Below the pieces are notes generated by a model. The model did no database searches. It was not told the origin of the DNA and saw only the letters and a program-made list of their open reading frames with translations. The translations under genes were made by a program, and so were the position numbers. From Pseudomonas sp. Irchel s3f7 (GTDB taxonomy: Bacteria > Pseudomonadota > Gammaproteobacteria > Pseudomonadales > Pseudomonadaceae), in contig NZ_FYDO01000033.1 in assembly GCF_900187615.1 (NCBI RefSeq), positions 1-64,000 on the forward strand: DNA of 64,000 nt, given 5' to 3'. The stretch's first letter is position 1; the number at the start of each line of letters is the position of its first letter. Shown here piece by piece: positions 43,957-52,006 of this stretch.

Positions 43957-44760
43957 TCAGATCACTGAGCGGATGCTGCCACCATCGACTCCCCAGACAC
44001 TTGATGTCACGAAAGAGGCGAGATCGGATGCCATGAAGACAATGACATTTGCAACTTCCTCCGGTGTGCCTAAGCGATCGAGCGGGAGTTGGCGCAGGGA
44101 AAGCTCGTGCTGGACAGCCGCCTGGGGTTCCATGCCATGAACTTTGCCCATCGTTTCGGCAAAACCGCCTGATTTAGTCCAGAACGGAGTCCAGATCGGG
44201 CCTGGCGCTACTGCATTTACGCGAATATGCGGGCCTTCGCTGCGAGCTAGACCTTTTGTGACGGCCAATACCGCTGCCTTCGACGCGGCATAATCCAGTG
44301 GGCAAGGCTCAGGCTGCCTTGCTAGGTCGGAGGCGTTATTAATTATCACGCCACTTTTTTGAGTCCGCATGATCGGCAGGACTTTGCGGCATGCCCGGAC
44401 ATAACTCATGAAGTTGAGTTGCATGGTTGCTTCCCAGTCTTCGTCCGTAAGGTCATCGAACATTCGCACCGCGCCAGAGCCGACGTTGTTCACGAGAACA
44501 TCGACTTTGCCGTTATAGGCCGCGAGGACGCGGTCGATTCCGTCGTTCACACCAGTCAAGGTGCTCAGGTCGGCTTTAGCAACCGCTACCGTGGCTCCCA
44601 ACGCTTCACCTTCAGATTTCAGTTCTGAGAGGGCCTCAGCATCCCAATCTAGCAATGCCAGATGGCTACCTTCAGCGGCAAACGCAAGTGCAGTTGATCG
44701 GCCAATGCCTTTAGCTGCGCCGGTAATCAGAACGACTTTGCCAGCAAGGTTTGTTTTCAT
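43957..44760 (-). CDS. SDR family NAD(P)-dependent oxidoreductase (2)
   Basis: 267 residues. VVLITGAAKGIGRSTALAFA (cofactor loop), VLVNNVGSGAVRMFDDLTDE (NNxG), SGVIINNASDLARQPEPC (the catalytic Ser position) and YAASKAAVLAVTKGLA (Tyr-x3-Lys near 159-163). The substrate loop is long, around FWTKSGGFAETMGKVHG. It leads the pair SDR-Gfo/Idh. GAAGG precedes the start. Upstream (44761-45066) is 306 bp without a gene, holding a weak TTTA-N6-GAAA box at 45013-45026. Confidence 0.9.
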   Translation of the reverse strand: MKTNLAGKVVLITGAAKGIGRSTALAFAAEGSHLALLDWDAEALSELKSEGEALGATVAVAKADLSTLTGVNDGIDRVLAAYNGKVDVLVNNVGSGAVRMFDDLTDEDWEATMQLNFMSYVRACRKVLPIMRTQKSGVIINNASDLARQPEPCPLDYAASKAAVLAVTKGLARSEGPHIRVNAVAPGPIWTPFWTKSGGFAETMGKVHGMEPQAAVQHELSLRQLPLDRLGTPEEVANVIVFMASDLASFVTSSVWGVDGGSIRSVI

Positions 44761-45066
44761 AATTGGATACCTTCTTCCGAGTCGATGGGGGAGATCAAAC
44801 GTCTTTCAGGAGTGTAAATATCGGTCTCGCTATGGGAGCTTTACGACATTGCTCCGTACGTGTAAGTAGGGGACGATACGATCGTGGTGTCTAGAGGCAA
44901 AGCCCTACTCATTGCCGCTTTGTGCGCAGCACTGTTGCGAGAGATGATGGTGATGAAAAGCTCGTGGGGGGGCGTGCTGTTTGTTCACGTTACTGTTCCT
45001 CATTCTTTTTATTTTAAATGGAGAAACTAAGGGGAAATGTTTTCAAATGTCTGAAAGCATTAGTGT

Positions 45067-45372
45067 CTAGATAAAGTAGTCAACTTGATGCCTCGCGATA
45101 CGAAGATTACCGAGCTCTTCTCGTACTCGCAGATGCGCGGGGTGACTTGCATATCCCTCCAGTGCTTCCACTGAATCAAACTCTGAGTATAGAACCACAT
45201 CACATGCATAATCGATCTTGCTGAAATCGACTCCGATTTCCAAAGTTCGCAAGCCGGGAATCTCTGTTCTAATTCCTTCGAATGCCGATTTCAGTTTTTC
45301 GATATTGCTGGAACGCTCTACTTCACTTTCACCGCGCAGATTCCACATGACGATGTGTTTGACCGGTTGCAT
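45067..45372 (-). CDS. Dabb family protein (stress-responsive alpha/beta barrel)
   Basis: 101 residues. KHIVMWNLRGESEVERSSNI with the conserved His near residue 5, IPGLRTLEIGVDFSKIDYAC and the FDSVEALEGYASHPAHLRVR segment are typical of the Dabb ferredoxin-like fold. Members include small aldolases, cyclases and decarboxylase-like enzymes. It lies 83 bp downstream of the dioxygenase gene on the same strand and is probably in the same transcript. GGAGAGG precedes the start. Confidence 0.85.
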   Translation of the reverse strand: MQPVKHIVMWNLRGESEVERSSNIEKLKSAFEGIRTEIPGLRTLEIGVDFSKIDYACDVVLYSEFDSVEALEGYASHPAHLRVREELGNLRIARHQVDYFI

Positions 45373-45455
45373 ATTCCTCTCCGAGGTAAATTGGTAAACA
45401 GATGAAAAGGGCTACAATGCCATGCAGACCTTATATTCAACTGAGCGCCGCGCGG

Positions 45456-46316
45456 CTATGCGTGGTGCAGAATAAAGTCGAACTCCAGGGTGTAGTACTG
45501 TGAGTCGATTTGGTTGCCGTAAGGGTCTAGTCCGCTTTCGTGGGGAACCCATTCGGCAATAAGCGAAGAGCGAACGCCGAACACAGCATCCGAGTCCAGA
45601 TAGTCGCCTCCTTCACGAAATACATGAGTGACGAGTCGCTGGAAGCCTGGAGCTGTGATCATGAAATGCAGATGGGCCGGACGCCATGGATGACGATTTA
45701 AGGTTTCCAGCATTTTGCCGACTGGGCCATCGTGTGGGATTGGATAACAATCCGGTACGATCGTCCTGAACTGATAGTGGCCTTCCGCGTTTGCTTGGAG
45801 TATTGCCCGGCCATGGTGGGCTTCTAAGCCTGGCTTCTGTACATCATAGAAACCGGCATCGTCAGCCTGCCACACCTCAATTTTGGCATGGGGAATTGGG
45901 GTTCCGTCAGCGGCTTGCACCTTCCCTTTGACGAACCACGGAGTGCCTGGCAGGCCGCTGCTTATATTTGCTCCCAAATCAAACTGAGGGGCGTCAGCTA
46001 CGTGAAATGGGCCAAATACAGTAGCTTCAGTACACCCGGCAGGTTTCTTGTGGTTCTGCGCAGTGACTAAGGTAGACAGGCCCAAAGTGTCAGAAAGCAG
46101 GATGAACTCTTGACGGGTCGAGGTGCAGATTTGACCGACAGCAGTGAGAAATTCAATGCCTTTTTCCCACTCTTGCTCGGTCAACTGAGTCTCGCGTGCA
46201 AATGCATGAAGATGTTGTACGAGAGACGTCATTATCTCATGAAGCCGACGATCTTCCGTACCCGCGTTACGGGCCAGTACGGCCTGCGTGATTGTCTGCT
46301 CATCTAAATTTCGCAT
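45456..46316 (-). CDS. intradiol ring-cleavage dioxygenase, probable hydroxyquinol 1,2-dioxygenase
   Basis: About 286 residues from ATG 46316 (frame open to 46406). The helical N-terminal dimerisation domain (LTEQEWEKGIEFLTAVGQIC) is followed by GCTEATVFGPFHVADAP and the catalytic barrel. Iron ligands are visible: Tyr in DDAGFYDVQ, Tyr in DCYPIPHDGPVG, and two His in RPAHLHFMI. Length and the TEATVFGPF segment favour the hydroxyquinol/catechol type over protocatechuate dioxygenase, and maleylacetate reductase lies 1.2 kb away. The reaction would open 1,2,4-trihydroxybenzene to maleylacetate. It is divergent from a LysR gene. Confidence 0.85.
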   Translation of the reverse strand: MRNLDEQTITQAVLARNAGTEDRRLHEIMTSLVQHLHAFARETQLTEQEWEKGIEFLTAVGQICTSTRQEFILLSDTLGLSTLVTAQNHKKPAGCTEATVFGPFHVADAPQFDLGANISSGLPGTPWFVKGKVQAADGTPIPHAKIEVWQADDAGFYDVQKPGLEAHHGRAILQANAEGHYQFRTIVPDCYPIPHDGPVGKMLETLNRHPWRPAHLHFMITAPGFQRLVTHVFREGGDYLDSDAVFGVRSSLIAEWVPHESGLDPYGNQIDSQYYTLEFDFILHHA

Positions 46317-46482
46317 GGTTGCACCCTGTGTTCTTATTTGTGGTGGGAAATGGGGTAAACACCCTGATTTCTCCTTCGGAAAGCTGCTCGGCTCCCTGTA
46401 GTCCAAAAGCCTATTCCCGAATCTATGCAGCTACGCTAAAGTGCTGATAGATGGAATAAAATACTAAAAATGAAAATCTTTC

Positions 46483-46496
46483 TTTCACCAGTGAAA
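46483..46496. promoter_or_regulatory. TTTC-N6-GAAA box between dioxygenase and LysR genes
   Basis: TTTCAC-CA-GTGAAA has perfect 6-bp arms. It sits 30 bp upstream of the LysR start and about 170 bp upstream of the dioxygenase start. Related boxes occur at 42636 and 49204. Confidence 0.5.
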
Positions 46497-46525
46497 AAGT
46501 CGTCCAAATTCTGGGAAATGAGCTG

Positions 46526-47440
46526 ATGGATCGATTCACCGAACTTGAACTATTCGTCAATACCGCGGAACTGGGAACGCTGAGCAAAGCCGCAGAGAAG
46601 CTCGACATCTCGAATGCAGCCGCAAGCAGACACCTTGCTGCCTTGGAAAACAGGCTGAAGGTTCGTTTGATAGAACGAAATACACGGCGCTTGTCGCTTA
46701 CAAATGCGGGCCATGATTTCTACGCACGATGCAAAAGCGTCCTTGCCGAACTCAGTGAGGCAGAGGCGACAGTGAGCGCCGCGCTGATCGAGCCGACAGG
46801 TACTCTGACGATTACTGCAACGATCTCTTTTGCCATGCTGCACATTGCGCCGCTTGTTCCTGAGTTTCAGCGCCTGTATCCCAGAATTAAGGTAAAGATC
46901 GTTGGGGCGAACCGCTATTACGACATTATCGATAGCGAAATCGACTTGGCGATCCGTACACGTGAGTTCGAGGCGGACTCCAGCATCACTATTCGTAAAC
47001 TGGCAGAAACAAGGAGGGTACTGGCTGCATCACCAAAATACCTCCAACGCAAAGGAGTTCCCGCGTCGGTTGAAGACCTCGCAGATCACGATTTGTTGAT
47101 TTACAGCCTCGCGAATCATCCGGAAATGATGGAGTTCACTAAGGGTTCTGAGCGACGGAGTGTCAAAATACAACCCGCCCTGGAAACTAATGACGGACAG
47201 ATTGTTCGTGCAGCTGCTCTGGCTGGGGCAGGGATTCTGGTGCAGCCCAAATACATTATCTATGATGATCTGGTCGCGGGCAGATTGGTACCAGTTTTAG
47301 ACGATTGGGATCTTCCCCGGCTGATTATCAACTTGGCGTTTCAGGATCGGCGTCACATGCCGGCCAAGACGAGACTCTTCATTGATTTTCTGTTGGATCA
47401 CTTCAAGCGTAAAGAGTACGAGCGCTACTGGACTCGATAA
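46526..47440 (+). CDS. LysR family transcriptional regulator (2)
   Basis: 304 residues. A winged helix (LELFVNTAELGTLSKAAEKL, DISNAAASRHLAALENRLKV, LIERNTRRLSLT) precedes the effector domain (GTLTITATISFAMLHIAPLV, IDLAIRTREFEADSSITIRK). It is divergent from the dioxygenase/Dabb genes and convergent with the maleylacetate reductase gene. It is the best candidate to bind the TTC-N6-GAA boxes. Confidence 0.93.
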   Translation: MDRFTELELFVNTAELGTLSKAAEKLDISNAAASRHLAALENRLKVRLIERNTRRLSLTNAGHDFYARCKSVLAELSEAEATVSAALIEPTGTLTITATISFAMLHIAPLVPEFQRLYPRIKVKIVGANRYYDIIDSEIDLAIRTREFEADSSITIRKLAETRRVLAASPKYLQRKGVPASVEDLADHDLLIYSLANHPEMMEFTKGSERRSVKIQPALETNDGQIVRAAALAGAGILVQPKYIIYDDLVAGRLVPVLDDWDLPRLIINLAFQDRRHMPAKTRLFIDFLLDHFKRKEYERYWTR

Positions 47441-47507
47441 AAAACCTCGGCCACCGTTATGAGTGAACCGAGGAAAAAACCTGTATTAGATGACGTCGAT
47501 CGCCGTT

Positions 47508-48572
47508 TTAGTTGGGCCTTTTGCCCTCGTAAGCATTTTGAAGCAGCTGGCGAATACCATCGCGTTCGATGGGACGTGGGTTCCAGTATGGATTAGACAG
47601 TGCGATGTCGGTCGCACGGTCAAGGTCAGCTTCTGTCAGGCCCAGTTCACGTAGCGTCATCGGAGCGCCAAGCTTCTCAGCCAGGTCGTACAATGCACCA
47701 CCAGCGGAGTTATGTTTTACGCCGAGCGCCCGAATAATTCGAGCGGCTGCATCCGGTGCTGCGCTGGCGTTGTAGGCAATTGCATGGGGTAGCACGACAG
47801 TGTGAGTTTGAGCGTGAGGCAGGTTAAAGCTGCCACCCAGCGTATGACACAACTTATGATGCAGTGCCATTCCGACGTTCCCTAGCACTGTGCTACATAG
47901 CCAAGCACCGTATAGGCAATCACTACGGGCTTCGAGATCATCGGGCGTCCTGACTATTTGATCCAGGCCTTCAGCCATCGCACGAATACCTTCTTCCGCG
48001 ATAAGAGACATGACGGGATTGCCGTCCTGGGCGTACAAGCCCTCCGCCGCATGGGCAATAGCATTCATGCCACTCATCACCGACATTCCAACAGGCAGGG
48101 TTGCCGAAAGCTCGGGGTCGTAAATGACTGTCTTGGGAAGGACGCGTGGATCCTTGCCTGTTTTTTTGATGCCGTTTTCGGTGAGCCCATAGACTGGTGT
48201 CATTTCTGATCCAGCATATGTTGTAGGGATCGCTAGAATCGGCAACCCAGACTCAAGCGCGATGGCTTTCCCGAGACCTGTGGTCGATCCGCCACCGATG
48301 GCAACTGCGCAATCAGCTCCCAACTCCTTAGCAATTTCCCTGGCTTCGCGCGCCGTCTCAATCGGTACATGCATTACTGCTTTGTCGAAGATACCTGCAG
48401 CACGAGTGCCAAGGATTTCCGCTATGCGCTCAGCCTGATCACGTTGTTCCGGTGTGGAAAGAATAAGTGCGCGACGTGACTCCAGCCGATCAATCTCGGC
48501 TTCAAGTTGCTGGAGGGATCCTTTGCCAAAAATCACTCTGGCGGGCAGGCCGGTATAGGTGAAGTTTTTCAT
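47508..48572 (-). CDS. maleylacetate reductase (iron-containing alcohol dehydrogenase family)
   Basis: 354 residues. DCAVAIGGGSTTGLGKAIAL (about 85-104) is the nucleotide-binding motif characteristic of maleylacetate reductases, followed by GLPILAIPTTYAGSEMTPVY and MNAIAHAAEGLYAQDGNPV with the metal-ligand region. It would reduce maleylacetate to 3-oxoadipate with NAD(P)H, joining the ring-cleavage product to the beta-ketoadipate route. Co-directional with and 93 bp downstream of the NTF2-like gene. Confidence 0.93.
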   Translation of the reverse strand: MKNFTYTGLPARVIFGKGSLQQLEAEIDRLESRRALILSTPEQRDQAERIAEILGTRAAGIFDKAVMHVPIETAREAREIAKELGADCAVAIGGGSTTGLGKAIALESGLPILAIPTTYAGSEMTPVYGLTENGIKKTGKDPRVLPKTVIYDPELSATLPVGMSVMSGMNAIAHAAEGLYAQDGNPVMSLIAEEGIRAMAEGLDQIVRTPDDLEARSDCLYGAWLCSTVLGNVGMALHHKLCHTLGGSFNLPHAQTHTVVLPHAIAYNASAAPDAAARIIRALGVKHNSAGGALYDLAEKLGAPMTLRELGLTEADLDRATDIALSNPYWNPRPIERDGIRQLLQNAYEGKRPN

Positions 48573-48665
48573 GATGTTGATTTGGTTCCTATGGGTGAGG
48601 GAAGGCGCAGAGCAAGCGTTCTAGCATGTCGCCTATCGCGTCGTTCTCGCTGTTAAGAGCAGGGG

Positions 48666-49049
48666 TTAGCTCGGAATTGGGGTCGGCTGATAGGCAATTA
48701 GCTTCCACTCACCGTCGCGTTGCTCCCAAACTGCGAGAGCCTTATTGCGAAGCGTTTTTTGGATACCACCAGCGGTGATTTCGCCATTCATTTCGCCGAA
48801 CACAAGAGCGATATCACCGACTACTTTGATGGCTTGAATCGGGTGGTCTATCGAGTGGTAGATGTAGAAACCGCCCAGGCATTTGTCGAGGTAGCTTTGA
48901 AGCGTATCGACGACCCCGCTGGAATGGGCATAGCTAAGGTCGGGATGTGCGAGCGCGCGGAATGCCTCGAAATCGCCCGCCAAGATGGCGTTGTAGCGCT
49001 TGTCTTCGAGTGCGCGAATCAGATCTTCAGTTTCATTATGGTTGTTCAT
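48666..49049 (-). CDS. nuclear transport factor 2 family protein (DUF4440-like)
   Basis: About 127 residues from ATG 49049, preceded by AGAGG; the frame open to 49142 is rejected. NETEDLIRALEDKRYNAILA, FRALAHPDLSYAHSSGVVDT and EWKLIAYQPTP fit the NTF2-like fold with the His-Ser pattern seen in DUF4440 proteins. It begins the operon leading into maleylacetate reductase, with a TTTC-N6-GAAA box 155 bp upstream. A role as isomerase or dehydratase on a ring intermediate is possible but unproved. Confidence 0.82.
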   Translation of the reverse strand: MNNHNETEDLIRALEDKRYNAILAGDFEAFRALAHPDLSYAHSSGVVDTLQSYLDKCLGGFYIYHSIDHPIQAIKVVGDIALVFGEMNGEITAGGIQKTLRNKALAVWEQRDGEWKLIAYQPTPIPS

Positions 49050-49203
49050 GCTCGGCCTCTTTCGTATGGCGGGGCATAGGGCGGAAATCGAAAATGCCCC
49101 GCTGGGCGTTACCTTCAGACTTCCAGAAAGCCTGCAGCTCACGCTTCAGTTCAAGCCTATAATTTCACTCTCAGCTATAAAACATCGTTTATGGAATTCT
49201 TTT

Positions 49204-49217
49204 TTTCGCTGGAGAAA
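49204..49217. promoter_or_regulatory. TTTC-N6-GAAA box upstream of the NTF2-maleylacetate reductase operon
   Basis: TTTC-GCTGGA-GAAA, preceded by TGGAATTCTTT. The box at 42636 is preceded by nearly the same bases (TGGAATTCATT), so the match covers about 25 positions. Confidence 0.5.
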
Positions 49218-49873
49218 TAGTAGAGCCGGATTTTGTGTGGATTTAGTCAGCGGAGGAGGCGTAACGAACCCTCAAACGTTAGGGCTGGCGGTGCTCGGGG
49301 GGGGATTGCATCTCGATCTTGGAATGCCGGAGAAGGAATGCTCAGGCTCTCAGCGCACTCCGTAAAATTTCAGTTTTCCACTAGGCGAAAAAGAGATTTC
49401 TCTTTCTGGCCTTTTATACCTGAAATCGCATATCTAAGATCGTTCTCAATGACAGCCATCTCGGCTGCACCATAACAAGAACGGAGAGTTAGCTATGCAC
49501 TTTCTCCTTGCGATGTCCGCGATCTGCCTTGATGCCGTTGGAAGCTTTCTGACCCGCTCCTGCAGTAAACCACTTTTAGCAGTCGCGCCCAACAATCCGC
49601 TGACCGCATTGGTGCGAGCTTCCTTTCGGGGTTTCGATCGCACTCGTTTGGCAGCGGCCGTTCAAATTATCTTCTCGTTCACCCCGACATTCTTCCCTCA
49701 GCCCTTGAGCTGGCGGGCTGCAACTGCAGTGCTGCCATTTTTGAGGACGCTGAATCGTGGAGTCGTGGAGGGCAGGTGAATTCTCGATCGCCAAGCGATT
49801 TTTGTCGGTATTGGATTCACCCTTTGGTAGTGCGGCTACCTAAAACACTTTAACTGCGTATCAGGAGATTTAA
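49218..49873. other. long intergenic stretch before the second catabolic operon
   Basis: About 650 bp with no gene I can defend. Frames on both strands at 49446-49794 have even, unbiased composition and match no family I know. A small hairpin (GGTAG/CTACC, near 49828-49842) precedes the TIM-barrel start. The promoter of the plus-strand operon should lie in the last 100 bp. Confidence 0.3.
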
Positions 49874-50728
49874 ATGAGCAATCAAAATGTAGAACTGCTG
49901 GCGGCGTACTTCACGCTCTCGGGCGATGTGTACCCGTTCGGCCCTACTGAGATCAGCCCGTTCGCATTTCGCGACCGTGTAGAGGCCGCTGCAGAGGCTG
50001 GTTACACCGGCATTGGCCTCATCCATGTGGATTTGATGTCCACCGTGGATCGGATTGGTTTTGGTGAGATGCGCCACATCCTCGAAGCAAACGGCATCAA
50101 GCATGTCGAATTCGAATTTCTGACCGACTGGTACAAAGATGGTGAGCGACGTCGTGCGTCCAACAAGATGCGTGCTGAGCTGTTCAATGCTGCCGAAGAG
50201 TTGGGTGCGCGCGCTGTTAAAACCGCACCTGGTCTAAACGAAGAACATGCTGATATTCCTCTGATGGTTGAGCACTTCGCCCTGCTCAGTGAGGAGGCAA
50301 AGTCCCACGGTACTAACATCGTGCTCGAAATCATGCCGTTCAGTAACGTGCGTACCATCGACACCGCATTGGCCCTAGTGCAAGGCGCAAACCACGATAA
50401 CGGCAAGCTGTTGCTGGACATCTGGCACCTCGCTCGCGGCGGTGTCGACTTCAAAGAAATTGCCCGTATCCCAAGCAAGTTCATTGGCTCGATCGAGCTG
50501 GACGATGCCGATAAATACGCCGTAGAGGATCTGTGGCAAGACACCATCCATCGTCGCCGTCTGCCGGGTGAGGGTGTGCTGGATGTTCCTGGATTCATCA
50601 AGGCGGTTCAAGCGACAGGTTACAACGGCCCATGGGGCGTGGAAGTACTCTCGGAGGTGGTGCGCAAGCTCCCTCTGCAAGAAATGGCTCAGCGCACTTA
50701 CGAGACCACGATCTCTCAATTCAAGTAA
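49874..50728 (+). CDS. sugar phosphate isomerase/epimerase family TIM-barrel protein (copy 2)
   Basis: 284 residues, a paralogue of the 35113 protein along its whole length (roughly 60 per cent identical by eye). It keeps Glu in NIVLEIMPFSNVRTID, the Asp and His in LLLDIWHLARGG and Glu in WGVEVLSEVVRK. AGGAG precedes the start. It is the first gene of the plus-strand operon of TIM barrel, IolG-like, FucP-like, SDR, ABC and porin genes. In IolG/IolE terms it would be the dehydratase acting on the ketone made by its neighbour. Confidence 0.87.
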   Translation: MSNQNVELLAAYFTLSGDVYPFGPTEISPFAFRDRVEAAAEAGYTGIGLIHVDLMSTVDRIGFGEMRHILEANGIKHVEFEFLTDWYKDGERRRASNKMRAELFNAAEELGARAVKTAPGLNEEHADIPLMVEHFALLSEEAKSHGTNIVLEIMPFSNVRTIDTALALVQGANHDNGKLLLDIWHLARGGVDFKEIARIPSKFIGSIELDDADKYAVEDLWQDTIHRRRLPGEGVLDVPGFIKAVQATGYNGPWGVEVLSEVVRKLPLQEMAQRTYETTISQFK

Positions 50729-50812
50729 GTCGAGCAGGATTGGCGGGGAGCAATGCTCTCCCGCACCCACCTAAAAATAACAGGCAGCCTAGCTGTCAAG
50801 GGAAGAAATATC

Positions 50813-51814
50813 ATGTTGCGCATTGCCGTATTAGGTGCCGGACGTATCGGAAAAATTCACGCCGCTAACGTCGCTACAAATCCTCGCACGAAATTGGTCG
50901 TGGTAGCTGATCCGTGGAAAGACGGCGTTGACGCGCTAGCCAAGCAACTGGGTTGTGAAGCGGCTTACGACTATGCCTCCGCAGTTGACCGCGATGACGT
51001 AGATGCCGTGTTTATTGGTACGCCTACAGAATTTCATATCGAGTTGATGCTTCGTGCCGTGAAGCTCGGTAAACCCGTGATCTGCGAAAAGCCAATCGAC
51101 ATGGATTACGAGCGTGCGAAAGCTGCAGTCGATGAGCTCGAGCGCCTCAATGGTCGGGTGATGCTGGCATTCAATCGCCGATTTGACCCTGACTACCTCC
51201 GCCTGCGTCGTGCGATCGATGATGGTGAAATTGGGGATGTTCGCCAAGTCATCATCACCAGCCGGGATCCTGCTCTGGCTCCCCGGGCATATCTTGAATC
51301 ATCGGGAGGAATCTACCGCGATATGACCATTCATGACTTCGACATGGCTCGTAGTCTGCTTGGTGAGGAGCCAGTAGAGGTCTTTGCAATCGGAAGCCGA
51401 CTGGTAGATCCGTCGCTCGAATCTATTCCGGACTATGACAGCGTAATGGTGCTTATGCGCACCGCATCCGGCCGCCAATGTCATATCAACTGCTGCCGTG
51501 AGGCCGTGTACGGCTTTGATCAGCGCCTGGAGGTTTCTGGTTCCAAGGGCATGCTGCTGAACGAGAACCATCGTTCGAACAGCGTCCGCCGTTTCGGCGC
51601 CGAGGCCACTGACGTAGCTGATCCTCTCCTCAACTTCTTCCTGGAGCGTCACGCCGACTCTTACAAGATCGAGCTCAACAGCTTCCTGGATGCGCTCGAA
51701 AGCAACAGTCCGATGCCAGCAACACCACGCGATGGTCTCTTGGCGCTTCGCTTGGCGAACTGCGCCACTGAGTCGGCTGAGACGGGCAAGGTTGTGCGGG
51801 TAGGGAACCACTAA
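50813..51814 (+). CDS. Gfo/Idh/MocA oxidoreductase, inositol 2-dehydrogenase-like
   Basis: About 333 residues from ATG 50813 with GGGAAG upstream; the frame opens at 50753. RIAVLGAGRIGKIHAANV is the classic dinucleotide loop, VICEKPIDMDYERAK the EKP motif, and GIYRDMTIHDFDMARSLLGE carries the catalytic Asp/His pair of the IolG group. This close match to myo-inositol dehydrogenases suggests oxidation of an inositol or deoxyinositol to the ketone. It lies 84 bp after the TIM-barrel gene. Confidence 0.87.
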   Translation: MLRIAVLGAGRIGKIHAANVATNPRTKLVVVADPWKDGVDALAKQLGCEAAYDYASAVDRDDVDAVFIGTPTEFHIELMLRAVKLGKPVICEKPIDMDYERAKAAVDELERLNGRVMLAFNRRFDPDYLRLRRAIDDGEIGDVRQVIITSRDPALAPRAYLESSGGIYRDMTIHDFDMARSLLGEEPVEVFAIGSRLVDPSLESIPDYDSVMVLMRTASGRQCHINCCREAVYGFDQRLEVSGSKGMLLNENHRSNSVRRFGAEATDVADPLLNFFLERHADSYKIELNSFLDALESNSPMPATPRDGLLALRLANCATESAETGKVVRVGNH

Positions 51815-52006
51815 TCGTTCCAATGCGTGAGCCCCAAACCCTGTACGGGGCTCCGCCTTACGGTGCACCAGGAACACAACAGGATGCTTGAAGTTGACGT
51901 AGCAAAACGTAGTTGCAAGGGCTGTGGCATTTGGCTCTAGACCAGGATTTCAACATCGCCTGGCGTGCACTGATGACGGTTAACAAAACATATAAAGGTA
52001 CCGGTC

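Noticed and set aside
49495..49779. 94-codon plus-strand ORF and its minus-strand partner
   Set aside because: No ribosome site, no recognisable domain and equal openness on both strands; left as intergenic.
35113..51814. C-glycoside cleavage cluster (Gfo/Idh plus TIM barrel deglycosidase)
   Set aside because: The pairing is similar, but no DUF6379-type partner subunit is present, and the ring-cleavage genes need a different explanation.
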